From NCBI GenBank assembly GCA_020026285.1, contig JAHHQS010000020.1:1-36669 (forward strand): 36,669 bases of DNA, in the 5' to 3' direction. This document shows, one piece after another, positions 9,313-17,659 of the stretch. This DNA is from Parabacteroides sp. GTDB lineage: Bacteria; Bacteroidota; Bacteroidia; Bacteroidales; Tannerellaceae. How positions within the stretch are numbered: the first letter of the stretch is position 1; each line of letters starts with the position of its first letter. The position numbers and the translations under genes were made by a program. The notes under the pieces were generated by a model, which did no database searches, was not told the origin of the DNA, and was given only the letters and a program-made list of their open reading frames with translations.

Positions 9313-9315
9313 AAA

Positions 9316-9370
9316 AATAATCAGTAGTCGGAAGAGGTCATTATTCTTTCCGGTTACTGATTATTATTAT
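9316..9370. terminator. Bidirectional terminator between convergent genes
   Basis: Arms AATAATCAGTA (9316-9326) and TACTGATTATT (9355-9365) are perfectly complementary, with a further GTCGGAA/TTTCCGG inner stem. A- and T-rich flanks on both sides allow it to end transcription from the plus strand and from the minus-strand thiol peroxidase gene. Confidence 0.8.
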
Positions 9371-9388
9371 AAATAAAAATAGATCTTG

Positions 9389-10012
9389 TTATTGTAACGC
9401 CTCTAAAGCTGCTTTATAATTCGGCTCATTCGACATATCTTTTACTAGTTCGGTATAAATGATTTTACCTTTTTCGTTGATGATGATAACAGCACGAGGT
9501 GTTAATCCTTTCATAGGGCCATCAGCGATAATCATTTTATATTTTTTCGGAAAGTCTTTACTTCTGAAAAGAGATAAAGGCTCTACATTTTTTAATCCTT
9601 CAGTTGTACAGAAACGAGATTGAGCGAAAGGTAAATCCATAGATAAACATAAAACCACGGTGTTGTTTAATCCGGATGCCATTTGATTAAATTCTCGTAC
9701 AGATTTGGCACAGACGGGAGTGTCCATACTTGGAAATATGTTTAGTACAATTTTTTTGCCTTTATAATCAACTAAAGATGATTCTGTCATATCAGATCTG
9801 ACTGCCGTAAAATCAGGTGCAAGTTTCCCTTTTCGGATCATTTTGCCAATCGTATGGGCTTCTTTCCCTTTAACAATAATTGTTTCACCATCATCTGTTG
9901 ATACATCGGTTGCCTGACTGATAGCATCAACATCGGTTGGTACTGCAGAAACTGAATAAATCCCTAAAGAAATAAGGAATGCTCCTATTAAAAATACTTT
10001 TCCAACTTTCAT
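9389..10012 (-). CDS. tpx: Exported thiol peroxidase (Tpx, atypical 2-Cys peroxiredoxin)
   Basis: Reduces hydrogen and alkyl peroxides using a cysteine pair. The preferred start at 10012 gives 207 residues; an upstream in-frame ATG at 10081 would bury the signal peptide behind 23 unrelated residues. Residues 1-23 form a Sec signal peptide with likely cleavage after S-V-S-A, so the enzyme should act in the periplasm. The Tpx core follows: P-S-M-D-T-P-V-C101 with peroxidatic C101 and T98, and L-P-F-A-Q-S-R-F-C135 with resolving C135, both as in E. coli Tpx (C61, C95). A third cysteine, C122, is extra. About 40 residues separate the signal peptide from the catalytic fold. Most Tpx proteins have no signal peptide, so export is the notable point; the reductant in the periplasm is unknown. 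Confidence 0.9.
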   Translation of the reverse strand: MKVGKVFLIGAFLISLGIYSVSAVPTDVDAISQATDVSTDDGETIIVKGKEAHTIGKMIRKGKLAPDFTAVRSDMTESSLVDYKGKKIVLNIFPSMDTPVCAKSVREFNQMASGLNNTVVLCLSMDLPFAQSRFCTTEGLKNVEPLSLFRSKDFPKKYKMIIADGPMKGLTPRAVIIINEKGKIIYTELVKDMSNEPNYKAALEALQ

Positions 10013-10097
10013 AATCTTTGTTATTATAAGATATTCTGTTTGAAGCTTAGTTTTTTTGACGGATAAGCTTTCGTATTCCAATGAATACTAACATTGG

Positions 10098-10105
10098 CAA
10101 AATTA
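10098..10105 (-). promoter_or_regulatory. Possible tpx promoter (-7 box, minus strand)
   Basis: Read on the minus strand it is TAATTTTG, matching TAnnTTTG; a minus-strand TTTG at 10131-10134 is a possible -33 element, though the 25-base spacing is long. The leader to the start at 10012 would be about 80 bases. Confidence 0.4.
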
Positions 10106-10220
10106 AATGTTTTCTATAAATATAGCTAATCAAAGGGATCGGTATTTCTTATAATCATGTATTTTAGAAATGATTATTCTTATAGCCGATTGATTTTTTA
10201 ATGGTCATGGCTAATAAGAA

Positions 10221-10253
10221 AAGAGGAAATGTTTTATTTTACATTCCCTCTTT
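10221..10253 (-). terminator. Terminator of the alpha-2-macroglobulin gene
   Basis: On the minus strand, AAGAGGGAATGT pairs with ACATTTCCTCTT (one mismatch) around an eight-base A-rich loop, followed by a T-rich tail. It lies about 30 bases past the stop of the large minus-strand gene. Confidence 0.7.
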
Positions 10254-10284
10254 GTTAAAATATATATATCTGAATATCTATCAG

Positions 10285-13200
10285 TTATTTATCGACAATG
10301 ATTGTTGTCCCTTCTGTACGGCTGATAAATTCCGGAGCATATAAACATTGTATAGTACAGATACCTCCTGAATATTTACCGGATCGAGAAACATAGACTG
10401 GATATTCTAGAACAAATGTTCCTTCGGGAAGATGCTCTATATAAATATTTTCTGAAATATCTTTAGACGATTTATAATACCAGATTCCATCTCTGTATTG
10501 ACTGCCGGAAAGTTGTTCATCCACTTCGAGACAGGCAGCACGCAAGTCCTTCAGAAAAACATAATCCATGGCACGGTCAGAACGGATTGTTAGACGAACA
10601 ATGACTTTATCTCCAACTTTTAAAGGTTGTTCAGTTGTAACCGGACGAATCTGTCTGGATCCGGATTCAGTGGTCTCAACGAATAATTTCTTTTCAACAT
10701 TCAGAACACCTTTCTGTTTTTGAACTTGATTGATTGGTGCAAAATATTGTGTATAGATAGCACCCCAGGCCGGAGTCTTTCCTTCTTTTCGTATATTGAC
10801 TATCGAAGTCTGATTCTGACTAATTTGCTCATGGGTAGGACTAACCTTTATATAATCAGTTCCGTATTCTCCATCTGAAGTTTCCCAATTCAGCTTCCCC
10901 CATTGGATTGTACAATTATTCGGTTGTTCAATCCATTTACTTCCTGAGACAAGCAGAGCGTAAATTGCATTTTGGGTTGCAGGAACAGACTCCCAGTTTT
11001 GTGTCCGTTTCTGATTCAACAGCCATTGTTTCATTTTGTCGCTCTGTTGCTGATCCGGATTTATCAGATTAAATAAATCCATAATCAGACAATGGGTCTC
11101 AATAGCATGGTTATTGGAATAATAACTTCCACGATTATTGGCCCAATACATACCTTTTTCAGGATGAGTCGTTGCTGTCTTCTGGAAGTATTTTAGAATA
11201 TCATTCGCTATTTCAGATTTTCCATTTTTCCACATCAGCCAGCCGATAGCTGCTCGTGAGTAAAGATTATATTTTTTCCAATATCTTTCGGCCTGTGCTG
11301 TATAGAAACGAATAGCTTCACGAGCAGAGCCTAGTTCTGGAACATCCCGGTAGAAGCTTCGAACGAACAGATATTCAATCTGATTGTCTGAAGGAAGAAC
11401 TGATTTCATGTTTTTATTCAACTTCAAAGTTCTTTCGTAATCTTCTTGAATATTCATATCGAGGAACTTCAATGCTTTCATCTGCATTTCTTTTTCTTGC
11501 GAATTGTATTCGATGGCTTCCAGCTGGGTGAGTTGAGCCATTCCTTTCATTATTTGTAAAGTAATATAATTACTAGCCGGCATACCTTTCATCCAGCTCC
11601 ATCCGCCGTTGGGTAGTTGATTTTTCAGGAGTTGCTGTAAAGCTTCCTGATGAATCTGTTCCGAACGATTCATGTCGAATAATAATTGCAGACGCTGTTT
11701 CTGTTCGCTTTCGTTTTCTGCTTCCAAAACCCAAGGAGTTTCTTCAAGTAGAACGTTTTTTAGCTCTTTATTCTTTTCCAGATTAGAAAGAAGAGTTTCC
11801 GTATTTTTGCCCGAAGTCTGCCATTGACGAATGATTTCTTTTACTTTAGGAGATGAGTTCAGAATCATCTTCGATAAAGTATTGCTATAATAAACACTGA
11901 ACCAGGAAAGCATATCTTCCTGCTTTGGAGTATTCAGTGTAGATAAGGCCTGAATGGCATACCAGATCGGATTTCCACTCATTTCGAATGTCAGACGGTA
12001 AGGATGCTGTAAGGCTTCTCTCGGAAGACGTATTGTCTTTTCTGTTTCATCGTTCAGGTAGAAAGGAATACTTTCTGTGATTAGAATCTGATTGGATAAT
12101 AAAGGAAGAAGATGTTGTTCCCCATCTGTCCCTTTATCGGTCTTTACCAAAATTCTACAACCTAATACACCCTGATGATTCCATTCTTCCACATTAAAAT
12201 TCCACTGGATAGTTTCAGTCTTGTTTCCATCAGCCTCGAATGGCTTTTCATTATTCAGATAAATCTGGTTGTTCTCCGGGTTAAATAATTCCAGAGAAAC
12301 AGAACCTTTTACATGATCTGGAAGCTGATTGATAATCTGTGTGGCAATCACAGCTTCATCTCCCTGACGAAGGAAGCGAGGAAGATTAGGTGCAACCATT
12401 ATAGGCTTACTTGTAACTATTTCTTTCATCAGATAGCCATATTTCAAATCTTTCGTATGAGCCAGCATCTGAAGCTTCCAGGTTGTATTGCTTTCTGGAA
12501 CAGTAAAGTGGAACGAAACATTTCCTTTATCGTCGGTTCTCAGTATAGGATAGAAGAAGGCTGTCTCTGTAAAGTTCTCTCGGAAGACCGGAGTTGTAGG
12601 TTTGAATTCTGATGAAGAAGTCTTGTCCTGTTCAACCTGGGCATTTTCTGTTTCTACTATACTTTCTTCTAAAATGGCAGAATCATCCACAATATCCGTT
12701 GTTTCAACTATACTTTTTACGGCATTACTACGCAGAACTATATTGTTCCCTGCTGCATATTGACGATGTCTCGAGCTGAAACCGATATATGGATTCAGAC
12801 ATTTTTTCCAATCCTGATACATCTGGTCGAATTGGTACTGAGGAACGTTAAGAAGTTCCACCTCCTTGTTATCTGTTTCAGAATTATCATGGAAAGCTTG
12901 TCCTGTGCGAAAATAAACGGTCCATAAAGAACTATATCTTTGTGGATTGAAATTCCAATTAAACGGCATGATCTGGTCAAGAGACATATCATACATCCCT
13001 GCAAGAATCTCTGAATGGATATTTAAAGAATCAGCATTTGTCAGACGAAATTTCCAGCTTTCCTGATTCCCGGGAACAATCCTGTCACGGAAAGTTTCTG
13101 TCTGAAAAATTAATTTACGGTCAGGTTCTTTCTTTAGGATTGAGCACATATTTGTAAAGAGTTTTCCATTTTTTACAAAAGAAAAAGACGCAGTAAATCC

Positions 13201-15954
13201 ATCCCCAAAATTTTCTTGATAGACGATAGGAAATGATCTATTCTCGTTTTTCATCTTTATAATCTTCTGATCGATCTTACCTCCTTTCTCATTGAATATT
13301 TCATACAATACAAAGGCTGGATTTTCTGAAGTACCGAATATAACATGAACGGTTTCTCCAGGAAGAGCCTTCATTTCTGTCTTAGGCATCCAGATAGAAG
13401 AGTAAACCGGTGGGCGGACATCATTCATAGTATAAATGATAAAATCTTGTTCAGTCTTGACTTGAATACCTTTATTGTCTTTTGCCTTTACTTCCATACG
13501 ATAACGTCCGCTTTCCAATTGCTGGAATCCTTCTGTAATAGGTTTCTCCGAAGCGAAACTTCCTGAGGTTACCAGTTCTTTTTTATGAAAAGTCGATTCA
13601 CCCCTTTTATTTTTTATTTCTGTCAGATTATAGATAGAATAAGAACCTTCAGTCGGAACTTTTTCTCGATTAATCGTCTGTGCGATGACTGTTGCTTTAG
13701 CCTCTTCTTTATTCATTTTTTGAGGAAGATCCAACGATAACAGGAGATTTGTTTCGCCAACGGAAAACAGATAACTGGTTTCCTGGCTTTCACCCTTGCT
13801 ATCGGTCAAAGTAGCTTTCACTTCATACGACTGACAGATCTGTCTTTTAGAGTCTGTCTTTTCTTTCTCCGGTTTGAATGAAATTTCAAACAGGCCTTCA
13901 TCATTGACTTTGCCATAACCTTCGGCTACCAGCTTGTTTGAATAGTTATAAGGATTCGGCATATAACTACGTAGCCAGAAAGGATGAAGAGTGATAGTCC
14001 ATTTCACTTTCCCTTCCTGCAAACGTACGCCTGAAAAAGTTTCAGCCTTTCCCTTTATGGTGATAGTCTGATTGAATGAAACCTCTTCCCGAATAGGTTC
14101 AATCTCCAGTCGGTAAGAAGGACGTTTATATTCCTCTACACGGAAAGAAGTCGAAGCTTTTTCAGTCTGTAGTGAGAAATAACCATTCAAGGTATTCTGT
14201 GGCAACACAAATTCACCATGAATAGAACCGAACTCATTGGTAGTGAATTCTTTTTTAGCAACCTCTTTATAGTTGGCATCTCGTAGAGTAATAGATATTT
14301 TATTCCCTTCTTTTACCGTTAGTTCCTTATTTTCGTCTGAATATACAATACCTTTGAATAGAACGGTCTGTCCCGGGCGATAAATACCTCTGTCGGTAAA
14401 CAAGGATACATAGGTCTGTTTACTATTTTCAATTCTTTCCCTGTAATAGCGAGAAACTCCTGTAATGAAAGCAGCAGTATCATTTCCCAGAACTGGACGG
14501 ACTGCATCTATTTGCTTTCTGTTCATTGTATTAAGTAATGCAAGACCATTTTTATCTGTTTTGACCGTTGCTAAATTTTTTGCAATCCATTGTGAAGTAA
14601 CATCATAACAAATAACAGGAACATTGACCAAAGGTTGTCCGCTTTCGAAGTCTGTTACAAAAACTTCCTGTATTCCTTTCGCATTTTTACGATGAGTTAG
14701 AGCAAGCTTGCTTACACTGAAAGGAGCTGAAACTGATAAATCATGATTACTGGTTGAAACCACTTCATACTCAAACAATCCTTTTTCTTCCATTGGAATC
14801 TGAATAACAGTATCTTTTGTGATATATGGAACAGATACCGGAAGTTTGATATTTACCTTCTTGATAACCTTTCCTCTGTTGGAATGATTCTTGCGATTCC
14901 TCCTCAAAGCAGAAACTGCAGCTGATTTATTCTCGAATATACAGACTGTCACCTCCTTTATGTTCTTAAAAGAAACATTTAATTTCAAATTTTTCCCCGG
15001 ATAAACATTCTGATTATTTCTGACATATATGGAACTATGTTCCATTCTGGCGATTGTATTTTTAAATTCATTACAACGTTCCAGTGAAGCATAATTTTTT
15101 ATATTGTCTTGGCAGAAATTATAAATAAGACTTTTTATAGAATCTCTTTTTTCAGTTGGAACTAAATATTCATCTTCTTTCATCCTGTTGAGGCGAACCA
15201 GATTAATTTCCAGACGAGATTCATTATCGTCGACGGACTGATAGAGCGAATCTAAAGAGTTTTTGTATTCATTATGATTCTTCAAATTCATTCTATTTTG
15301 AAAACGAAGATAATTTAAAGAAACCAGAGTCAGAGCCTTCGGATTATTTGTCTGTCTCTTAAAAGAAATCCACTGCTGATAGTATTGTTCCTTTGGCTGA
15401 ATAGAAATAGCCCGTTGTAAAAGAAAATCATATAATGTAGGGTGTAGTGCTCGGGCATCTTTTCCTAAATCAAGAATTTTAGCGAACGAATCAGTCTTGG
15501 TCTCTTGAAGCACCTTTACGGGAGAAAGGGAAAGATTCAATTCTTTCTGAATCTTTTCTTCAAACAAATTTGGAGTCCATTCACGAATATCTTCCGGAAC
15601 AAAATCTTTCAAATCTGTTCTTTGTTGTATGTTCCATCTGTTCTGGTTATAATAAGTCTGATACATTTCTGCTGTCAGAGAATGTAATAAAGCAATCGTG
15701 GCAGGATCTTTCTGTTCTGAAATGAATTTATCCATCAATACCAGCTGATCAGGAAAATTATCAATATCTTTCTCAAGCTTTTCTCTGATCTGTTTTACTA
15801 GTAGCTGGATAACCTCAGAAGAGCTCTGAGTATCATTCATAGCTCTTTCTAGGGAAAAAACAGTTTTAGAGTCTTGTCGTGCGGTAGCATAATAACTTGT
15901 TGAAGTTATTGTGGCTATCAATAGGAAAGGAATAAAAAATGCTCTTAATTTCAT
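10285..15954 (-). CDS. Alpha-2-macroglobulin family protein, thioester-less
   Basis: Very large envelope protein (1889 residues) of the bacterial alpha-2-macroglobulin family, thought to trap or inhibit proteases or to act as a structural periplasmic protein. It starts with a Sec signal peptide (cleavage likely after A-T-A at about 25) without lipobox cysteine. A helical N-terminal region covers about 30-300. The MG2-type domain is marked by T-D-R-G-I-Y-R-P-G-Q-T-V near residue 520, and the A2M domain by F-Y-P-I-L-R-T-D-D-K-G-N near 1130 with V-A-P-N-L-P-R-F-L-R-Q-G-D soon after. The alpha/alpha-toroid (about 1380-1680) contains L-P-N-G-G-W-S-W near 1450. I find no C-x-E-Q thioester motif, so covalent trapping is unlikely. 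It is the only gene between folA and tpx; the partner penicillin-binding protein often seen with this family is not here. Confidence 0.9.
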   Translation of the reverse strand: MKLRAFFIPFLLIATITSTSYYATARQDSKTVFSLERAMNDTQSSSEVIQLLVKQIREKLEKDIDNFPDQLVLMDKFISEQKDPATIALLHSLTAEMYQTYYNQNRWNIQQRTDLKDFVPEDIREWTPNLFEEKIQKELNLSLSPVKVLQETKTDSFAKILDLGKDARALHPTLYDFLLQRAISIQPKEQYYQQWISFKRQTNNPKALTLVSLNYLRFQNRMNLKNHNEYKNSLDSLYQSVDDNESRLEINLVRLNRMKEDEYLVPTEKRDSIKSLIYNFCQDNIKNYASLERCNEFKNTIARMEHSSIYVRNNQNVYPGKNLKLNVSFKNIKEVTVCIFENKSAAVSALRRNRKNHSNRGKVIKKVNIKLPVSVPYITKDTVIQIPMEEKGLFEYEVVSTSNHDLSVSAPFSVSKLALTHRKNAKGIQEVFVTDFESGQPLVNVPVICYDVTSQWIAKNLATVKTDKNGLALLNTMNRKQIDAVRPVLGNDTAAFITGVSRYYRERIENSKQTYVSLFTDRGIYRPGQTVLFKGIVYSDENKELTVKEGNKISITLRDANYKEVAKKEFTTNEFGSIHGEFVLPQNTLNGYFSLQTEKASTSFRVEEYKRPSYRLEIEPIREEVSFNQTITIKGKAETFSGVRLQEGKVKWTITLHPFWLRSYMPNPYNYSNKLVAEGYGKVNDEGLFEISFKPEKEKTDSKRQICQSYEVKATLTDSKGESQETSYLFSVGETNLLLSLDLPQKMNKEEAKATVIAQTINREKVPTEGSYSIYNLTEIKNKRGESTFHKKELVTSGSFASEKPITEGFQQLESGRYRMEVKAKDNKGIQVKTEQDFIIYTMNDVRPPVYSSIWMPKTEMKALPGETVHVIFGTSENPAFVLYEIFNEKGGKIDQKIIKMKNENRSFPIVYQENFGDGFTASFSFVKNGKLFTNMCSILKKEPDRKLIFQTETFRDRIVPGNQESWKFRLTNADSLNIHSEILAGMYDMSLDQIMPFNWNFNPQRYSSLWTVYFRTGQAFHDNSETDNKEVELLNVPQYQFDQMYQDWKKCLNPYIGFSSRHRQYAAGNNIVLRSNAVKSIVETTDIVDDSAILEESIVETENAQVEQDKTSSSEFKPTTPVFRENFTETAFFYPILRTDDKGNVSFHFTVPESNTTWKLQMLAHTKDLKYGYLMKEIVTSKPIMVAPNLPRFLRQGDEAVIATQIINQLPDHVKGSVSLELFNPENNQIYLNNEKPFEADGNKTETIQWNFNVEEWNHQGVLGCRILVKTDKGTDGEQHLLPLLSNQILITESIPFYLNDETEKTIRLPREALQHPYRLTFEMSGNPIWYAIQALSTLNTPKQEDMLSWFSVYYSNTLSKMILNSSPKVKEIIRQWQTSGKNTETLLSNLEKNKELKNVLLEETPWVLEAENESEQKQRLQLLFDMNRSEQIHQEALQQLLKNQLPNGGWSWMKGMPASNYITLQIMKGMAQLTQLEAIEYNSQEKEMQMKALKFLDMNIQEDYERTLKLNKNMKSVLPSDNQIEYLFVRSFYRDVPELGSAREAIRFYTAQAERYWKKYNLYSRAAIGWLMWKNGKSEIANDILKYFQKTATTHPEKGMYWANNRGSYYSNNHAIETHCLIMDLFNLINPDQQQSDKMKQWLLNQKRTQNWESVPATQNAIYALLVSGSKWIEQPNNCTIQWGKLNWETSDGEYGTDYIKVSPTHEQISQNQTSIVNIRKEGKTPAWGAIYTQYFAPINQVQKQKGVLNVEKKLFVETTESGSRQIRPVTTEQPLKVGDKVIVRLTIRSDRAMDYVFLKDLRAACLEVDEQLSGSQYRDGIWYYKSSKDISENIYIEHLPEGTFVLEYPVYVSRSGKYSGGICTIQCLYAPEFISRTEGTTIIVDK

Positions 15955-15969
15955 GATCTTATATATTCT

Positions 15970-16007
15970 GATTCCGAAAGTTCTTTGTTTCTTATGAATT
16001 CGGAATC
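15970..16007. promoter_or_regulatory. Hairpin between folA and the macroglobulin gene
   Basis: Arms GATTCCGAA (15970-15978) and TTCGGAATC (15999-16007) are exactly complementary around a 20-base loop, with AT-rich flanks that can extend the pairing. It lacks a good T-run on the minus strand, so it may be a weak end for folA transcripts, or a leader structure or operator 16 bases before the macroglobulin start. Confidence 0.4.
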
Positions 16008-16076
16008 TGGTTTATATATTAGATACAAATTAAGAGCAAAAAGTTGTGAATAATATGTTAAAATGAAGTAAAAAAC

Positions 16077-16574
16077 TTATTTCCTGCGAATATAGGTCAC
16101 AAAAGAGTAAGGAATAAGATTTTTTTCATCAGTAGAGAAATCCTCTCTTCCCACTTCTTCCCATTGATTCAAATCGATCTTAGGGAAAAATGCATCTGCA
16201 TCATCGTATGACTGATGTACATGTGTAACATACAATTTATCTACATCATTAATAGTCTGATGATATACTTGGGCTCCTCCGATAATGAAAACTTCCTCTT
16301 CATCTTTACATAATTCCAAAGCATCCTTTAATGATTTGCAAGGGTATGCATTTTCAAAAGTAGTGTCAGTATGCGAAGTCAGAATAACATTCTTACGTTT
16401 AGGTAGTGCACCATTAGGAAGAGACTCGAATGTTTTTCTTCCCATAATGATGGTATGTCCTGTTGTAAGAACTCTGAAATGTTTCATATCAGCAGGCAGG
16501 TGCCATAAAAGTTGCTGATCTTTACCAATAGCATAATTGTCTGCTATGGCAACGACTATAGAAATTGTACTCAT
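16077..16574 (-). CDS. folA: Dihydrofolate reductase
   Basis: Reduces dihydrofolate to tetrahydrofolate with NADPH, renewing the cofactor that thymidylate synthase oxidises. The 165 residues match the bacterial family. Conserved features are I-G-K-D-Q-Q-L-L-W24-H-L-P27-A-D29 with the catalytic acidic residue D29 (E. coli D27), G-R-K-T-F-E-S-L-P in the NADPH site, and F-I-I-G-G-A-Q-V-Y (about 95-103). It lies 52 bases downstream of thyA on the same strand, so it is likely the second gene of a thyA-folA operon. I see no own promoter in the gap. Confidence 0.96.
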   Translation of the reverse strand: MSTISIVVAIADNYAIGKDQQLLWHLPADMKHFRVLTTGHTIIMGRKTFESLPNGALPKRKNVILTSHTDTTFENAYPCKSLKDALELCKDEEEVFIIGGAQVYHQTINDVDKLYVTHVHQSYDDADAFFPKIDLNQWEEVGREDFSTDEKNLIPYSFVTYIRRK

Positions 16575-16626
16575 TCCTGGCTATTATCTAATGATTAATG
16601 ATGAATTTATTTTATACTGGATAAAA

Positions 16627-17421
16627 TCAGACAGCTACAGTCCCTTTGATATGGGGATGCGGATTATATCCTATAAGATTAAAGTCTTCGTATTTGAAAT
16701 CGAAGATACTTTTTACATCCGGATTGATTTCCATCTTTGGCAGCGGACGAGGTTCACGCGTAAGTTGCAATTTTACCTGTTCCATGTGGTTGGAATAGAT
16801 ATGTGCATCGCCTAATGTATGAACAAAGTCGCCAGCCTTCAAACCTGTTACCTGAGCCATCATCTGTAATAACAAAGCATATGACGCAATGTTGAAAGGA
16901 ACACCCAAAAATATATCAGCGCTACGTTGATACATTTGCAGACTTAAACGTCCGTTGGCAACATAGAATTGAAAGAATGCATGACAAGGAGGAAGATTCA
17001 TATTATTCAGGTCTCCAACATTCCATGCGCTGACAATAATACGGCGTGAATCCGGATTATGCTTGATGGTTTCGACTGCTTCTGAAATCTGATCGATTGC
17101 TTTACCATCATATGAAGGCCATGAGCGCCATTGATAACCATAAATATGGCCAAGGTCTCCATTTTCATCGGCCCATTCATTCCAGATTCTTACTCCGTTA
17201 TCCTGAAGGTATTTTACGTTGGTATCACCTTTCAGGAACCAAAGCAATTCATATATGATGGATTTCAAATGAAGCTTTTTGGTTGTTAAAAGAGGAAATC
17301 CCTCTTCCAGATTAAAACGCATCTGATGTCCGAATATGCTTGTTGTTCCGGTTCCGGTGCGGTCTTCTTTATGTACACCCTCGGTAAGTACACGATTCAA
17401 TAAATCTAGATATTGTTTCAT
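16627..17421 (-). CDS. thyA: Thymidylate synthase
   Basis: Converts dUMP to dTMP using methylenetetrahydrofolate, the only de novo thymidylate route of the ThyA type. I choose the start at 17421, which gives exactly 264 residues as in E. coli ThyA and begins M-K-Q-Y-L-D-L-L; the in-frame ATG at 17442 adds seven residues and would lie upstream of the transcription start predicted from the -7 box at 17440-17447. The catalytic cysteine is C146 in L-P-P-C-H; folate and dUMP contacts D-R-T-G-T-G-T (about 20-26), R-R (126-127), Q-R-S-A-D (about 165-169) and the C-terminal I-K-G-T-V-A-V are all intact. First gene of a thyA-folA operon. Confidence 0.97.
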   Translation of the reverse strand: MKQYLDLLNRVLTEGVHKEDRTGTGTTSIFGHQMRFNLEEGFPLLTTKKLHLKSIIYELLWFLKGDTNVKYLQDNGVRIWNEWADENGDLGHIYGYQWRSWPSYDGKAIDQISEAVETIKHNPDSRRIIVSAWNVGDLNNMNLPPCHAFFQFYVANGRLSLQMYQRSADIFLGVPFNIASYALLLQMMAQVTGLKAGDFVHTLGDAHIYSNHMEQVKLQLTREPRPLPKMEINPDVKSIFDFKYEDFNLIGYNPHPHIKGTVAV

Positions 17422-17439
17422 CTTTCTAATTTTTGAATA

Positions 17440-17447
17440 CAAAATTA
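17440..17447 (-). promoter_or_regulatory. Promoter of thyA-folA (-7 box, minus strand)
   Basis: TAATTTTG on the minus strand matches TAnnTTTG. Transcription would begin near 17433-17435, giving a leader of about a dozen bases before the chosen thyA start and excluding the longer start at 17442. No clear -33 TTTG is present. Confidence 0.55.
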
Positions 17448-17518
17448 CGATTTGTTTTTCGAAAAAGAGGGTAGTTTCACGGCTATTAACTTCTTATTTT
17501 TCGCCTCATGGTATTAAG

Positions 17519-17614
17519 TTTATCTTTCCACTCCTGTGAGCCAAGTTTTCCACCTTGGTGGAAAGAGTGAACCACCTGTGTGGAAAGCTTGTTCCACTAA
17601 GGTGGAAAGATAAA
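17519..17614. repeat. 22-bp-period array of CCAC-N4-GTGG palindromes
   Basis: Four units have their CCAC at 17528, 17550, 17572 and 17594, exactly 22 bases apart: CCAC-TCCT-GTGA, CCAC-CTTG-GTGG, CCAC-CTGT-GTGG and CCAC-TAAG-GTGG. Units are joined mostly by AAAG-type spacers, so each reads roughly TTTCCAC-N4-GTGGAAAG. The whole array is bounded by a perfect 13-base inverted repeat, TTTATCTTTCCAC (17519-17531) and GTGGAAAGATAAA (17602-17614). It lies between the end of the ATPase gene and the thyA promoter. The variable 4-base centres contrast with conserved arms, which suggests selection on pairing or on a protein site. Units are too short and lack spacers of CRISPR size. Confidence 0.85.
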
Positions 17615-17659
17615 TATATCCTTCGTTTTTATAAAAAGGATTATCGTTTACAGAAACGC

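Noticed and set aside
12313..12612. Plus-strand open frame opposite the macroglobulin gene, and similar antisense frames elsewhere
   Set aside because: These are antisense shadows of long, clearly coding genes, with no signal, domain or promoter of their own.
17422..17442. Seven-residue N-terminal extension of ThyA
   Set aside because: The 264-residue form equals the E. coli length, and the -7 box at 17440-17447 would put transcription start downstream of the longer start.
17519..17614. CRISPR-like array
   Set aside because: Units repeat every 22 bases with only four variable bases in the centre; there are no spacers of 30 or more bases and no cas genes.
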